NCBI GenBank assembly: GCA_023212725.1
Contig: JALBYF010000004.1
Coordinates: 124,001-188,000, forward strand
DNA length: 64,000 nt
Source: Tranzscheliella williamsii
Lineage: Eukaryota > Basidiomycota > Ustilaginomycetes > Ustilaginales > Ustilaginaceae
Reading direction: 5' to 3'
Position 1 is the stretch's first letter; every line of letters starts with the position of its first letter. This document shows positions 21,564-31,314 of this stretch, in pieces. The notes below the pieces were generated by a model. The model made no database searches and was not told the origin of the DNA. It saw only the letters and a list, made by a program, of their open reading frames with translations. The position numbers were made by a program, and so were the translations under genes.

Positions 21564-24500
21564 CTAGCGAGTCCTGTAGGCGCCACTGCCCGTCTTGGCC
21601 GACAGCGGCGTGCTGCTGACCGGTACGGCGGGGCGGCTGCGTGCTGGGCTCGAGGCAGAAGGGGACGGCTGTTGCTGCTGCTGAAGCTGCTGCTCGGCGA
21701 GATGCCTCTGGTACTGGATCGTCTTCCGCTGCCTGAGCGCAACCTCGCTTTCCGAGTCCTCGAGGATGCCCTTGACCTTCTCCCCGGCGAACCGGATCGC
21801 AGCGCTAGATACGTTGAGTGGCAAAAAGAGGTAGAAGGCCGCTCCACGTTCCCACCACGGGTCTGAAACCTGATGGCGGTGAGGGTGGTGCCCGCGCGTG
21901 CTGGATCCGCCTGGATGCCGGCTGTAATACTGGTGGACCATGTGGGAGTCCAGTGGCGGTGACGTAGGAGCAGTGGTAGACGTCGGCTGCAGAGATGGGT
22001 GCTGATCTTTCGCTGAGACCGGAGCAGGGGCGCTACCGAGCTGGCGGCTTCCCGACTGGACGGTACTCTGCATGCTATCGACGGCGAATCGGTCGCCGGT
22101 GGGGCTCGACATGCCAATGCCCAGGGTAGTGTGGTTGGGTAGGCCCTTGGACACGTCGTCGATGTAGAGATTGGGCGAAGCCCGACGGATAGTGATACCG
22201 GAGCCGAGAAGATCTTTGATAGCTGTGAACAGAGAGATTCTTAAGCTAGCTGTACGTTCTCTTTCCCTCCGTTCTTCCTCGATCAATTCGGCGTTGATGG
22301 CGACTTCGCGCAACAGATCTTCGAGCCTGCTCTCGACCATGCTAAACTTCTCCTCTGCTGACAGTCGCAGATGCTCCTCCTTGCGCTCTGTTCGGCGAAC
22401 CGCGCGCCCAATCTGTGCATCAAACTCGCGCAGGACCCGCACGTCGTTCTTCGTAGCAAAAAGTTTGCGCAGAGCGGCTAGATCAGCTTCGAGACGTCTC
22501 AGACGGTGATTCATCCCCTCGACCTTCGAAGAGGGATAGTGTACTTCTTCCTGCAGGTGGAGCATACGGCGTCGAATTAGCGTGATGGCATGGGACCAGG
22601 GCTTGATGCCTGCCGCCAGAGTGAATAGACGGATGTTGAAGGCATTGAGGTACCGTCCGCCATCAACCATCGTGTCACGCATCCAGTGAAGCATGTAGGC
22701 TCCAAGCAAGGGGCTCAGGAGGCAGAACAACAAGCTCATCAGTTCAGCGCGACGCAGCTCGGCCGCGGCGGACTCGCGCAACTGGGCTTCACTGTGATTG
22801 GTGGCAGTAGACTTGTTCTCGCTGCTCGTCGAATCTGCCCGTGTCTCGTCGTCGTCTTGGTCACCGTGCAGGTGGTCATCGGCCTGATCGTGGGAGAGAA
22901 CGGATCGAGTCCGGGAAGTATAGTACAAGTCCCAAGGCACTCGAAGGAACTGATAGAGCCAGAAGCTCGCCAGTACGAGCAGGATGGCATCGCTCCATGC
23001 GTCAGAATGACCGCCGAGAATGGCACCAACAGGAGGCGCCATGGCAATTAGTAGTGGAGCATAATGCCAGCCTCCAAAACTTTCTCGATCCATGGCGGCC
23101 TGAGCCGCTTCGAAATCGGCATGCTCTTCACGGCTGAGGAAGGGAGGTGAAAGCGGGATGGAAGTTTGCTTCACGTGAGCGAACGTAGTGGTAGTGTGTC
23201 CATATTGGTCTTGGTGCTCTTCCTCATCGTCCTCGTAAATGGCGGGTGCTGGAGAAGGGGGCCGGTTTCGGCTAGCCTTGAGAGGAGCAGGACCTGGGCT
23301 TGGCGTAGACAGAGAGCGATTATGGCGTGCTTGGGTTTGGTTCTCCGAGGGTAAGTTAGGATAGGATGAGCTTCTTGGGTAGCTACCGCCGCCACTTCCT
23401 CCTTTCAAGCCGGTTCTGGAAGGTGGCTTCGACGCTAGGTCGCGGGGTTCAGCCTCGGCTGCGATTTTCTGAAGGTCACCGATATCAACTTTTTCGCCAG
23501 AGAGGCCAAAGACATCAATAGCGTCAATCCTGGTCGTTTCAGTCTCGTCTTGGTTGGACAGGACAGCAATGGTCACCGAGTCGACATTCTGAAATTTGAC
23601 GAATCGCAGCGGGATGGCATTGCCGCCTCCGCCGGTTTCTCCTCCTTTGACATGCTCGTCGGACAAGTCGAATTCCTGATCTGCTTTGTCGTTGACGGCT
23701 TCGTCAAAGCCAATGTTGGGACGGTTGGCAAAGATCCTGACCTGCTTGGGGGCATGGGCAAGGAAAGAAGGGAGTGTGCGGAGTAAGATGCCCGAGAGTT
23801 TGACTCGCTGCTTGAACTGTGACACAGAAGCAGAGGAAAAGGAGATGATGACAACGTCAGGCCGAAGCTCATGTTGTCACAAGCATGTCAGTGGTGGCAA
23901 GCCGACTCACACTAAGATGGATGAGCAACTGTTCGTCAGCATCACTCTCAAGCCATTGACCGGGGTTGGGCCCTTTGACAATGTCCTGGAGACGATGATT
24001 GGGCTTCTCATTGAGAGCTGAGGACTGAGAGGACTCCACAAACGGGAGAAGGGAGGACTGATGGGCGGACGGGTGGAAGACGCAAAATGGCGGTCAGTAT
24101 CGACAGGGCTCTAGAATTGCATTGTAGTAATGTAGAGCAGCGGACAACTAGGCAAGCAAGAGATACAGGAGGTAGGCGCCGAGGACGAAAAGAGGAAGGA
24201 GGTTCTCGAAGCTTACGTGGCCATCAATAATGCCGCCGACGGCTCTGGCGCCAAGAGGTCGAGTGTTGGAAGAGGCGGAACTGCCTGCAAGGGTCTGACC
24301 TGATCCTGAAAAGGCAGAAGAGGAACCGGCCGAGTGCTGCTTGACCATTGCTGTGAGACGGTTGGGATCGGCGCCCTGAAGGGTATCGACGACAGTCTTT
24401 GTTTTGAGAAAGAGGAAAGTAGGCATAGCTCGTACACTATATCGCTGTGCGACTGGCTGCACCTTGTCGACATCGACCTTGAGGAATACGGCGTTGGTAT

Positions 24501-24894
24501 ACTATTGCAGAAGCAGCAGAAGCAGCAACAGCAACAGCAGCAGCAGAAGCAGCAGCAGCGTTGTCGGCAGATGAATCAGCGTCCAAGCAATGGAGCATCT
24601 ACGCGGAGATAGAGGAGCGAGAGACTTACTTGCGTAGCGAGACGCTGGAAGACGGGAGCAACTACCTTGCACGGACCGCACCCTGCAGAGCACGATGAAT
24701 GGAGCATGCGTCAAAGGTATCAGTGGACGTCGTTCACGAGGAACAGATGTTATTCGGGACATGCACGGGCGTAGAGATTGGCTTGGCTGGGCGGGATACT
24801 TACAGACCGCATGAAAGTCGACAACGACCAGCTTGGAGCCGGCGGCAGCGAGCTCGGCATCGAACTCAGAAGCTGACGAAACCTCCTTGACCAT
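21564..24894 (-). CDS. TXNL1-like thioredoxin-PITH protein fused to a coiled-coil membrane protein
   Basis: TXNL1-type proteins are thioredoxins that dock on the 26S proteasome through a PITH domain. Five exons (24894-24804, 24682-24630, 24501-24217, 24057-23911, 23816-21564) splice in frame to 942 aa. The thioredoxin domain (1-107) has the active site WCGPCK across the first junction and the cis-Pro motif AMPTFLFLK. The PITH domain (about 145-316) includes LLPFVESSQSSALNE, LESDADEQLL, QVRIFANRPN and PLRFVKFQNVDSVTI. The same open frame then runs through a Ser/Pro-rich linker into a second module (from about 434). That module has segments PLLIAMAPPVGAILGG, AILLVLASFWLYQFL and SLLFCLLSPLLGAYML, a long charged coiled coil, and a last hydrophobic stretch FYLFLPLNVSSAAI. 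No stop separates the modules. Met434 (23093) could alternatively start a separate gene, but then the PITH gene would need a hidden terminal intron. Confidence 0.78.
24508..24560 (+). repeat. CAG-rich microsatellite in an intron
   Basis: An imperfect (CAG/CAA/AAG) trinucleotide tract reads as CTG-rich pyrimidine sequence on the gene strand and directly precedes the acceptor of exon 3 of the Trx-PITH gene. It probably serves as the polypyrimidine tract, so length changes could alter splicing. Confidence 0.8.
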
Positions 24895-25887
24895 GATTGC
24901 TAGACAAAGTAGCAGCCTACGGAGCAAGCGGGTTGGAGAGAGTTGATGGGAGTCGAAGGTAGGGTCAAAGGGAGCAAGTCAAGCGGAGAGCGTTTGGCTG
25001 GCTAGAATTCGCGTTGACTGTTGCCCTGTGCACTGTGCCCTCACATTGCCTGTTTGGTGGGCGGCCAAGCTTCAGTCACAGTTCAGCCAGCTTGGAATGT
25101 GATTCTGTAAGCCTGCGAGTCCAAGTCTTGTGGTTTTGTGAGTGAGAGGATAGGTGACTGTGATCCAGACTCCACTCACACAGACACACACACACACACA
25201 CACACGCACACACACACACACACTGCCTGTCGCGCGCTTGAGTCACAGTGATAGGTTTAGTGCGCAGTCGAGCGAGGCGACGCGCTGAGCCGTTGAGTGT
25301 GAGTGTCGGCTTCACTTGGCCTTTGCCTATTCACCAACACGCTCTGAAAACTGGACGCGTCAAGCCTTACAGAGTGGCGTGCGAAAAGATTCGGTCTGGC
25401 AGTGCCATCAAAGGCTGCGCTTTATGTATAGCTCTCGTCCACTTGCCATGCTCAGCCTTTCAAGCAACTACATGCTGGGTAAAGACCTCACGCAGTGGCC
25501 AACACTCTGTATCGCTGGTGGGCTCTTGTATCTTCGCGTATCTTCTCTACAGCTACAGTTGAAAGGAGGAGAGCGACACTGCAACCGATATGCAAGGGTT
25601 TGCTAGAAGTCCGCCTTGACGCGTTGCTGTGTTAGATTTCGCCCTGCTGCTCTCACGATCTTGCTTGTTCATCAAAGTGGAGTTTTTAAGCGGAGTAAGG
25701 CCGCGTCTGCCCAAAGTGCACGTCACAGTTGCCAAGATGGCTGAGCGTTATGTTGGACCCTTACCATACTCACCTCCATCACTCACCTCCTCTCAAAGCT
25801 CAGTGGCATCAGCCTTCGTGAACTTGGTGTGGCGCAAGCATCTCCACCCTCTCCTGGACCTTCGCAGCCATCCCCTGGAGGTTCGGC
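24895..25887. promoter_or_regulatory. Divergent promoter of two thioredoxin-domain genes
   Basis: This 993 bp region separates the ATGs of the Trx-PITH gene (minus) and the PPPDE-Trx-PUL gene (plus). It contains a (CA)n microsatellite and flanking GTGACT/AGTCAC motifs near 25074, 25154 and 25241. No coding sequence is recognised. Confidence 0.5.
25176..25223 (+). repeat. (CA)n dinucleotide microsatellite
   Basis: An almost pure CA repeat of about 20 units with single-base interruptions lies in the middle of the shared upstream region of the two thioredoxin-domain genes. It should be length-polymorphic. Confidence 0.92.
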
Positions 25888-27867
25888 ATGTCGGCGCAAG
25901 ACGAACAAGATGTTCACTTTCCCGTCAAGCTCTTCGTATATGACCTCTCGCGAGGCATGGCTAGGCAGATGTCCATGTCGCTGACCGGCCGTCAGATCGA
26001 TGGCATCTGGCATACCAGCATTGTTGCTTGGGATCGCGAGTATTTCTTCGGCCAAGGCATCTCCTCGGTCTATCCTGGTACCTCTCACCATGGCGCGCCT
26101 ATAGAGACGGTCGACCTTGGCACCACTTCCATTGACCGTGACACCTTTGAGCGCGCTCTGCTACCCGACCTTCGCCAGCGTTTCCGTGCTCAGGATTATG
26201 ACCTCCTCTCTTGGAATTGCAACAACTTTACCCAAGACGTCTCCCAGATGCTCACTGGTCGCGACATCCCTGACCACATCCGCACTTTGCCACAAGACTT
26301 TCTCAGTACCCCCTTCGGTCAGATGTTGCGTCCTCAGATCGACGCTATGTTCCGCGGACCGGCAGCTTCCGCACCAACACCACTCGCCGGCATCCCTGCC
26401 AACGGTAACGATCTGCTCACCCAGGTCGCCTCTAGAGCCTATCTCGACAACACGCCGGTTGGCACATCAACGCAGAACGGCTCAACGCACGCCGTCCGAT
26501 ACATCTCATCACCCACACAGTTCGAAGAGCTCCGCAAACTCTTTCCCTGTATTGCTATCTTGTTCACCTCAGAGAGCTGTCCCCCTTGCCATGTTGTCAA
26601 GCCGCTCTTCCATAATTTGGCACAGCAACATCATGTCGAAGAAAAACAAAAGGGGAATAACAAGCGCATTGCCTTTGTCCAAGTCGACTCCGGAGTGGCA
26701 TCTAGTAGCCTTTTCCAGGCCTTACAAGTGTCAGCTACCCCCACGGTCAAGCTCTTCACTCTGGGCGAGGAAGCCGGGCAGGTCCAAGGGGCTGACACAA
26801 ACCAACTCAAAGAAGCAATCCAGTCAATGCTCTCCGTAGTATATCCAGCTCATCCTCATGTATCAACATATCCTCGTTCCATCCCCAGCATCCCTTCGCA
26901 GCCACACACCTTTACCTCTGCGCTCAACTACCGATCGGTTCTCCAAAAGTTCGACTCTTTGCTTGCCCAACATCCGGCCAAGAGCTTCTCTGAAAAGGCT
27001 GACCTTCAACTTGCGCGCCGCGTTGTAGCTTCCGATCTCATACCATGGCTGGAAACTATCAAGGACGGCAGACCAGCTAAGGCACCACCTTCCAACCTCT
27101 CAACCAATCTCAGCAACGCTTGCGACCATTTCGAAAAGCTATTGCCCGTCACATCACTCTTTCCCCTGCTCGACATGTTACGCGTAGCGGTGCTGAACGA
27201 GGAGTGGATCAAGCAACTGCCCTTCATTGAACACGCTGTTCGAACGCAAGCTTACCAGAGCAACCCCGTCTGTCGGCTGCTGGCGCTTGTCTCCGACTTT
27301 GCTTACAAAGGCCAGTGGGAGCCTTCGCGCCGCGCTGTGTATCTGACCAGCGCCAAATTGCTAGCCAACCTCACCGTATCGCCAACGTTCAACGACATGC
27401 TGGAGGCTCGCGAGAATCTTCGCAGCCTAGCACTAGAGCTTACCACCACTTTGCTGCTATGCCCTGATGCCGGCGTGCGAAGCGCCGCTGCCGCCTGTGC
27501 TTTCAACCTGGCGTTGCAGCAACATCGTCAACGTTCGCCGTGGATCACTAAGGACCCGCGTTCTCCGCCCATGCTTGGCAGCAGGCTCGGCGAGACTTGG
27601 GAATCCGAGTTGACCTCGGCACTGCTACAGGCCGTCAACAACGAGACCGAATCGGACGAAACTCTGCACCGGCTCCTGGCTGCTTTCCTGCTCCACATTC
27701 ACCTTTCCCAATTTTGGTCAGATAGCATTGGCCCCATGCTCGAGGTGCTCGAGGCCAAAGAGGTGTTCCAAGACAAGCTGCGCCAGGAGGTGGTCACTAA
27801 ATCGGCCAAATCAACGAACCTCGCTGCTCTCCTCAACGACCTTACACGTCTACTAGCATGCCAATAG
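25888..27867 (+). CDS. PPPDE (DeSI) peptidase-thioredoxin-PUL protein
   Basis: Six hundred and fifty-nine aa, one exon. The N-terminal PPPDE domain (about 10-150) is a papain-like fold used by deSUMOylating/deubiquitinating isopeptidases; its catalytic pair is visible as His42 in IWHTSIVAW and Cys111 in SWNCNNFT. A thioredoxin-like domain (about 205-315) has a CPPC active site (Cys231, Cys234) and the cis-Pro motif SATPTVKLF. The C-terminal part (about 360-655) is a helical PUL/ARM-type domain, which in PLAA/Doa1/Ufd3 binds Cdc48/p97. The three-domain order is known from other fungi. The protein probably removes SUMO or ubiquitin from Cdc48-handled substrates with a redox element, in cytosol or nucleus. 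It is head-to-head with the proteasome-type Trx-PITH gene. Confidence 0.9.
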   Translation: MSAQDEQDVHFPVKLFVYDLSRGMARQMSMSLTGRQIDGIWHTSIVAWDREYFFGQGISSVYPGTSHHGAPIETVDLGTTSIDRDTFERALLPDLRQRFRAQDYDLLSWNCNNFTQDVSQMLTGRDIPDHIRTLPQDFLSTPFGQMLRPQIDAMFRGPAASAPTPLAGIPANGNDLLTQVASRAYLDNTPVGTSTQNGSTHAVRYISSPTQFEELRKLFPCIAILFTSESCPPCHVVKPLFHNLAQQHHVEEKQKGNNKRIAFVQVDSGVASSSLFQALQVSATPTVKLFTLGEEAGQVQGADTNQLKEAIQSMLSVVYPAHPHVSTYPRSIPSIPSQPHTFTSALNYRSVLQKFDSLLAQHPAKSFSEKADLQLARRVVASDLIPWLETIKDGRPAKAPPSNLSTNLSNACDHFEKLLPVTSLFPLLDMLRVAVLNEEWIKQLPFIEHAVRTQAYQSNPVCRLLALVSDFAYKGQWEPSRRAVYLTSAKLLANLTVSPTFNDMLEARENLRSLALELTTTLLLCPDAGVRSAAAACAFNLALQQHRQRSPWITKDPRSPPMLGSRLGETWESELTSALLQAVNNETESDETLHRLLAAFLLHIHLSQFWSDSIGPMLEVLEAKEVFQDKLRQEVVTKSAKSTNLAALLNDLTRLLACQ

Positions 27868-28064
27868 ACATCATGGGTCTCTCGACTGGCTCAAAAAGCA
27901 TGCGGTTGCGCCGCACTTTCCCTGCATTATAGATTCCGTCTACCTGCCTGCCAAAATTCGAACGCTTTTCGCCCTTAATGCAAGCATTCACAATCAATCC
28001 ACTGCCTTTCCTAGGTGCTATCCAGGAGCGGGGAGAAAGACCGTGGCGGGCCAAAAAGAACAGC

Positions 28065-28068
28065 AAAA
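28065..28068 (-). terminator. RNA polymerase III T-run after 5S rRNA
   Basis: Four T residues on the minus strand lie just past the 3' end of the 5S gene, the normal minimal pol III stop. A second T5 run follows at about 28055-28059. Confidence 0.65.
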
Positions 28069-28070
28069 GG

Positions 28071-28188
28071 AACTGCGGCACTCAGGATTCCCACGTGGTC
28101 CCCCACCGTAGTACTGACTAAGCGATACCTTGCTTAACTTCGCAGATCGGACGGGATGCGGTGCTTTCAAGGTTCTATGGCCGCAGAT
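28071..28188 (-). rRNA. 5S ribosomal RNA
   Basis: The minus strand carries a complete 118-nt basidiomycete-type 5S rRNA. The ends pair (CUGCGGC with GCCGCAG). Family landmarks in order are GCGGCCAUAG, AAAGCACCGCAUCCCGUCCGAUC, the internal box A AAGUUAAGC, the box C region GUCAGUACUACGGUGGGGGACC and CACGUGGGAAUCCU. A TTTT run four bases past the 3' end would stop RNA polymerase III. It stands alone between protein genes rather than in an rDNA repeat, as expected for genomes with dispersed 5S genes. Ends are certain to within two or three bases. Confidence 0.95.
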
Positions 28189-29280
28189 GACAGGCGTAGG
28201 GGTTCGAGCACTGATAGCTGGATCATTGTGACCGAGTAATCAAGTAAGGATGCCGAGTATTCCTGAGAGCTGCCGTCGGAAGGCAGACGAGTGACTCTGG
28301 CAGACGCTGCTTCGGGAAGGAACGCAAGATGGGGAGCGCGTTTAATCAGGCGGCTGCTTATCTCTGCGGATTCTCATTGGCTGACCGGCGACGCTGCGGT
28401 GGCTCGGCCGTGCGACGCGACTGGATGAGATTCTCGCAAGCACGCCTCCTTATCTGGTTATCTCTGACTCATTTGGGTTCTGCCAAGCCCGTGACAGCCT
28501 CACTATCCGTTCAAGTCCGCACTGTCCATCTTCGTAGTACGACCCCGGGCGACGGTGCAGGTGGCGGACTTCCATCTCCTTGCTTTCACACAAGGGCCAG
28601 CGTCTTCCCAAGCTGTAAAAACTCCCATCCCTGCGTAAGTGCGAGCGTGGAGCTGATAGTTTTTTGGAATGCGTATTTGCGAGGGCGATGCTTGACAGAT
28701 ATCCAAGATTCTCTCCGTCATGCTGGGCATGCTACGGTATGCTACATCGTGCTTGTTTGACTGGATCTGTGCCATATGGACACGAGGCGAGCCGAGGAAG
28801 TAGGGAGGGGAAGGAGTCTGGGGAAGTGAATCTTCGCTGACCAGCTGAGCAAGTGCGGTTGAGGCACAGTCAACAGAAGCCATAGCACGCGGGAGGGCTG
28901 TCGAGATCTATGCTAAGCGAGCTACGCATATGCACTGATAACGATTTGTCTTGCCATCGACGCCTCCCCTGCAACTGACTCGCTTCATACAGTAGTACTC
29001 GTTAGTCCTGGATAGCATCGATTAGCAGGCAGACGCCGTGGTGAGCCGCTGTTGCGGGTGTTGGGCGATTGAGCCTGGTAGGACCTTGCCGCGTTTTGCG
29101 ACTTCTTGCGCCACAGTGTGCCGTCCTTCGCCGAAAGCAAGACCTTAAAAATGAGTCCGACTCCTCTCACCTTCCCAGCCCCCCCCGCCTCCTCGTCGGT
29201 AGCTGATCTCCTTTGTACAAGTCTCCCAAGTCCTGCTCTCGACGCTACTGCTGGCAGCGACCCCATCGACGCAGATCATC
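28189..29280. promoter_or_regulatory. Upstream region of DUR3
   Basis: These 1092 bp lie between the 5S gene and the urea transporter. AGATAA boxes occur on the minus strand at 28356-28363, 28449-28455 and 28457-28463, and TGATAA on the plus strand at 28936-28941. This is the HGATAR consensus of Nit2/AreA GATA factors, which switch on nitrogen-scavenging genes in fungi. A 126-codon minus-strand frame overlaps part of this region. Confidence 0.5.
28503..28883 (-). CDS. Candidate small ORF, unrecognised
   Basis: A 126-codon frame starts at an ATG with good context (28883). Its first 45 residues (MASVDCASTALAQLVSED...) have protein-like composition, but the rest is not convincing and no domain is seen. 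It may be the first exon of a short gene or chance. It lies inside the presumed DUR3 promoter. Confidence 0.22.
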   Translation of the reverse strand: MASVDCASTALAQLVSEDSLPQTPSPPYFLGSPRVHMAQIQSNKHDVAYRSMPSMTERILDICQASPSQIRIPKNYQLHARTYAGMGVFTAWEDAGPCVKARRWKSATCTVARGRTTKMDSADLNG

Positions 29281-31314
29281 ATGGAAGCTACCACCCAGGT
29301 GCTCCCGCAGGGGGCAGGATGGGCCGTCGTCTGCGGACTCGGCTTCTTCTTTGCCGGCTTCATCATCCTCCTCTCGTTCATCCAGCAGCGCTACACGGAC
29401 CGCTCCATTAAGGACACGGACGAGTTTGCCTCCGCTTCGCGTTCCGTCAAGCCCGGTCTGGTGGCCTCCGGAATCGTCTCGGCCTGGACTTGGTCGTCGA
29501 CACTTCTTCAGTCTACCACTGTCACCTACAACTATGGCGTCTCCGGCGGCTACTACTACGGATCCGGCGCGACGATCCAGATCCTGCTCTGCTCGATCAT
29601 GGCATGCAAGATCAAGCTCAACGCTCCGTTCTGCAGCACCTATCTCGAGGTGTTGAGGGTGCGATGGGGCAGCTTGCTCCACTGCACTTTCCTCTTTTTC
29701 GCCTTGGCGACCAACCTGCTGGTCTCCTCCCAGCTAGTGGCTGGCGGCTCCGCCGTGGCCAATACCTTGACCGGCATCCCGACGTTGGCCGCCATCTGGC
29801 TGATTCCCCTCGGTGTCGCCTGCTACGTGCTTGTCGGCGGCATGCGGGCCACCTTACTGGCGGACTACTCCCACACGCTCGGCCTCCTCGTCATCATCTT
29901 CTACTTCTTCTTCAAGGTCTGGACGACATCCGACGAGATCGGCAGCGTCAGCGAGATGGTCCGTCTGCTACACACGTCCGACCAGATCCAGGACAATGCG
30001 GGAGGCAGCCCACTTACCTTCCGCTCGCTCAACGGCCTCATCTTTGGCATCATCAACATCTGTGGCAATCTGGGAACCGTCTTTGCCGACCAGTCCTACC
30101 ATCAGCGTTCGATCGCCTCGAACCCGGCCACCGCAGCCCGCGCGTTTCTGCTGGGCGGCTCGGCGTGGTTCGCCATCCCCTTCCTCTTTTCGATGACCAT
30201 GGGCCTCAGTGCTCGTGCGCTTACCTTCTCGGGCAATCCGCTGATGCCTGCGCTTAGCCCAGAACAGGTCACAGCCGGCCTGGCTGCGCCTGCCGTCGGC
30301 GTCGCGCTGGCAGGCAAGAGCGGCGCCGTAGCTATGCTCATCTTGCTCTTCCTTGCGGTCACGTCGGCCTCGAGTGCCCAGCAGGTCGCCGTAGCCTCGG
30401 TGCTTACGTTTGACGTTTACAAACCCTACATCAAGCCGAACGCCAGCAAGCGGGAGATCTTTATCGTCAGCCACGTCGGTGTCGTGATCTGGGCCATCGT
30501 GATGGCGGGGTTCGGCACCATTTTCCACTACGCCAACATATCGCTCGGCTGGCTCTACCTGATGATGGGTGTGATCATCAGCCCGGCGGTTATTCCTATC
30601 TTCTGTGGGCTTGTCTGGAAGGCAACCAACAAACACGCCTGCCTGATCGCGATGATCGCGGGTGTCTGCTCCGGCGTGATGGCCTGGCTGGTCACTGCAG
30701 GCACTCTGTACGGCGAGGTCACTGTTGCTACCACGGGCATGGACTACCCGACGCTGGCGGGCAACCTGGTCTCACTAGGAGTGTCGGCCGTGATCACGCT
30801 GGTCGGCAGCGTGCTGTACCCCAACACCGAGGATCACTTTGTCCTGACACGCGCGATCAATGCTCCGGAAGATGTCGTGCAGCGGATGGCGGCGCACTCG
30901 GGCAGTTCCTCGCCCGCGTCGCCCTCGACGCCCGAGCCGGAGAAGGCGCCGTTGGACGCAGAGAAGTCGGCGCACCCCGGCGCCAGTGTCGCCTACACGG
31001 TCGAGACGGTCGACTACGTCAAGGCTGCCGGGCTCGACGCGAACGAGCTGCGCAAGACACTGCGCCTGACCAGTTGGATCAGCGTGGTCGCCTCTGTGAT
31101 CCTCTGCATCATCATCCCTGCCTGCCTAGCCTCGCGCAGGATCTGGAACGTCACCGGCCTCTCCGCCTACATCTGGCTCGGCTTCATCTGGCTCGTCTGG
31201 ACCACCCTCGCCGTCGGCGCCCTCCCCATCTGGGAGTCTCGCCGCGAGATCGCCAACATCCTCGGCGGCATTGCCCGCGATCTGACTGGCAAAAAGTCGG
31301 CCGCCACCTCGTGA
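29281..31314 (+). CDS. DUR3: Urea active transporter (Na+/solute symporter family)
   Basis: This plasma-membrane transporter imports urea, and in yeast also polyamines, with protons or sodium. It is a single exon of 677 aa with about 14-15 hydrophobic segments, in line with Dur3. Family hallmarks include FASASRSVKPGLVASGIVSAWTW near residues 49-71, VTYNYGVSGGYYYGSGATIQ, GGMRATLLADY, FADQSYHQRSIAS and VTSASSAQQVAVASVLTFDVY. A hydrophilic loop of about 60 residues precedes the last two spans near the C-terminus. No urea amidolyase or urease gene is adjacent. GATA boxes upstream suggest nitrogen-catabolite control. Confidence 0.95.
   Translation: MEATTQVLPQGAGWAVVCGLGFFFAGFIILLSFIQQRYTDRSIKDTDEFASASRSVKPGLVASGIVSAWTWSSTLLQSTTVTYNYGVSGGYYYGSGATIQILLCSIMACKIKLNAPFCSTYLEVLRVRWGSLLHCTFLFFALATNLLVSSQLVAGGSAVANTLTGIPTLAAIWLIPLGVACYVLVGGMRATLLADYSHTLGLLVIIFYFFFKVWTTSDEIGSVSEMVRLLHTSDQIQDNAGGSPLTFRSLNGLIFGIINICGNLGTVFADQSYHQRSIASNPATAARAFLLGGSAWFAIPFLFSMTMGLSARALTFSGNPLMPALSPEQVTAGLAAPAVGVALAGKSGAVAMLILLFLAVTSASSAQQVAVASVLTFDVYKPYIKPNASKREIFIVSHVGVVIWAIVMAGFGTIFHYANISLGWLYLMMGVIISPAVIPIFCGLVWKATNKHACLIAMIAGVCSGVMAWLVTAGTLYGEVTVATTGMDYPTLAGNLVSLGVSAVITLVGSVLYPNTEDHFVLTRAINAPEDVVQRMAAHSGSSSPASPSTPEPEKAPLDAEKSAHPGASVAYTVETVDYVKAAGLDANELRKTLRLTSWISVVASVILCIIIPACLASRRIWNVTGLSAYIWLGFIWLVWTTLAVGALPIWESRREIANILGGIARDLTGKKSAATS

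Noticed and set aside
21564..23093. The membrane coiled-coil module as an independent gene starting at Met434
   Set aside because: Not excluded, but no stop, splice pair or promoter signal was found between it and the PITH domain, so the single open frame is the simpler reading.
24148..24462. A thioredoxin ending in a hydrophobic tail anchor (FENLLPLFVLGAYLLYLLLA) as a separate gene
   Set aside because: The tail begins exactly at a GTAAGC donor. Splicing to the acceptor before 24057 gives GH-SSLLPFVESSQSSALNE, which matches the conserved Trx-to-PITH junction of TXNL1, so the tail is intron sequence.
28200..28230. A tRNA T-loop (GGTTCGAGC) near the 5S gene
   Set aside because: No matching acceptor stem, D-loop or anticodon arm could be folded around it.
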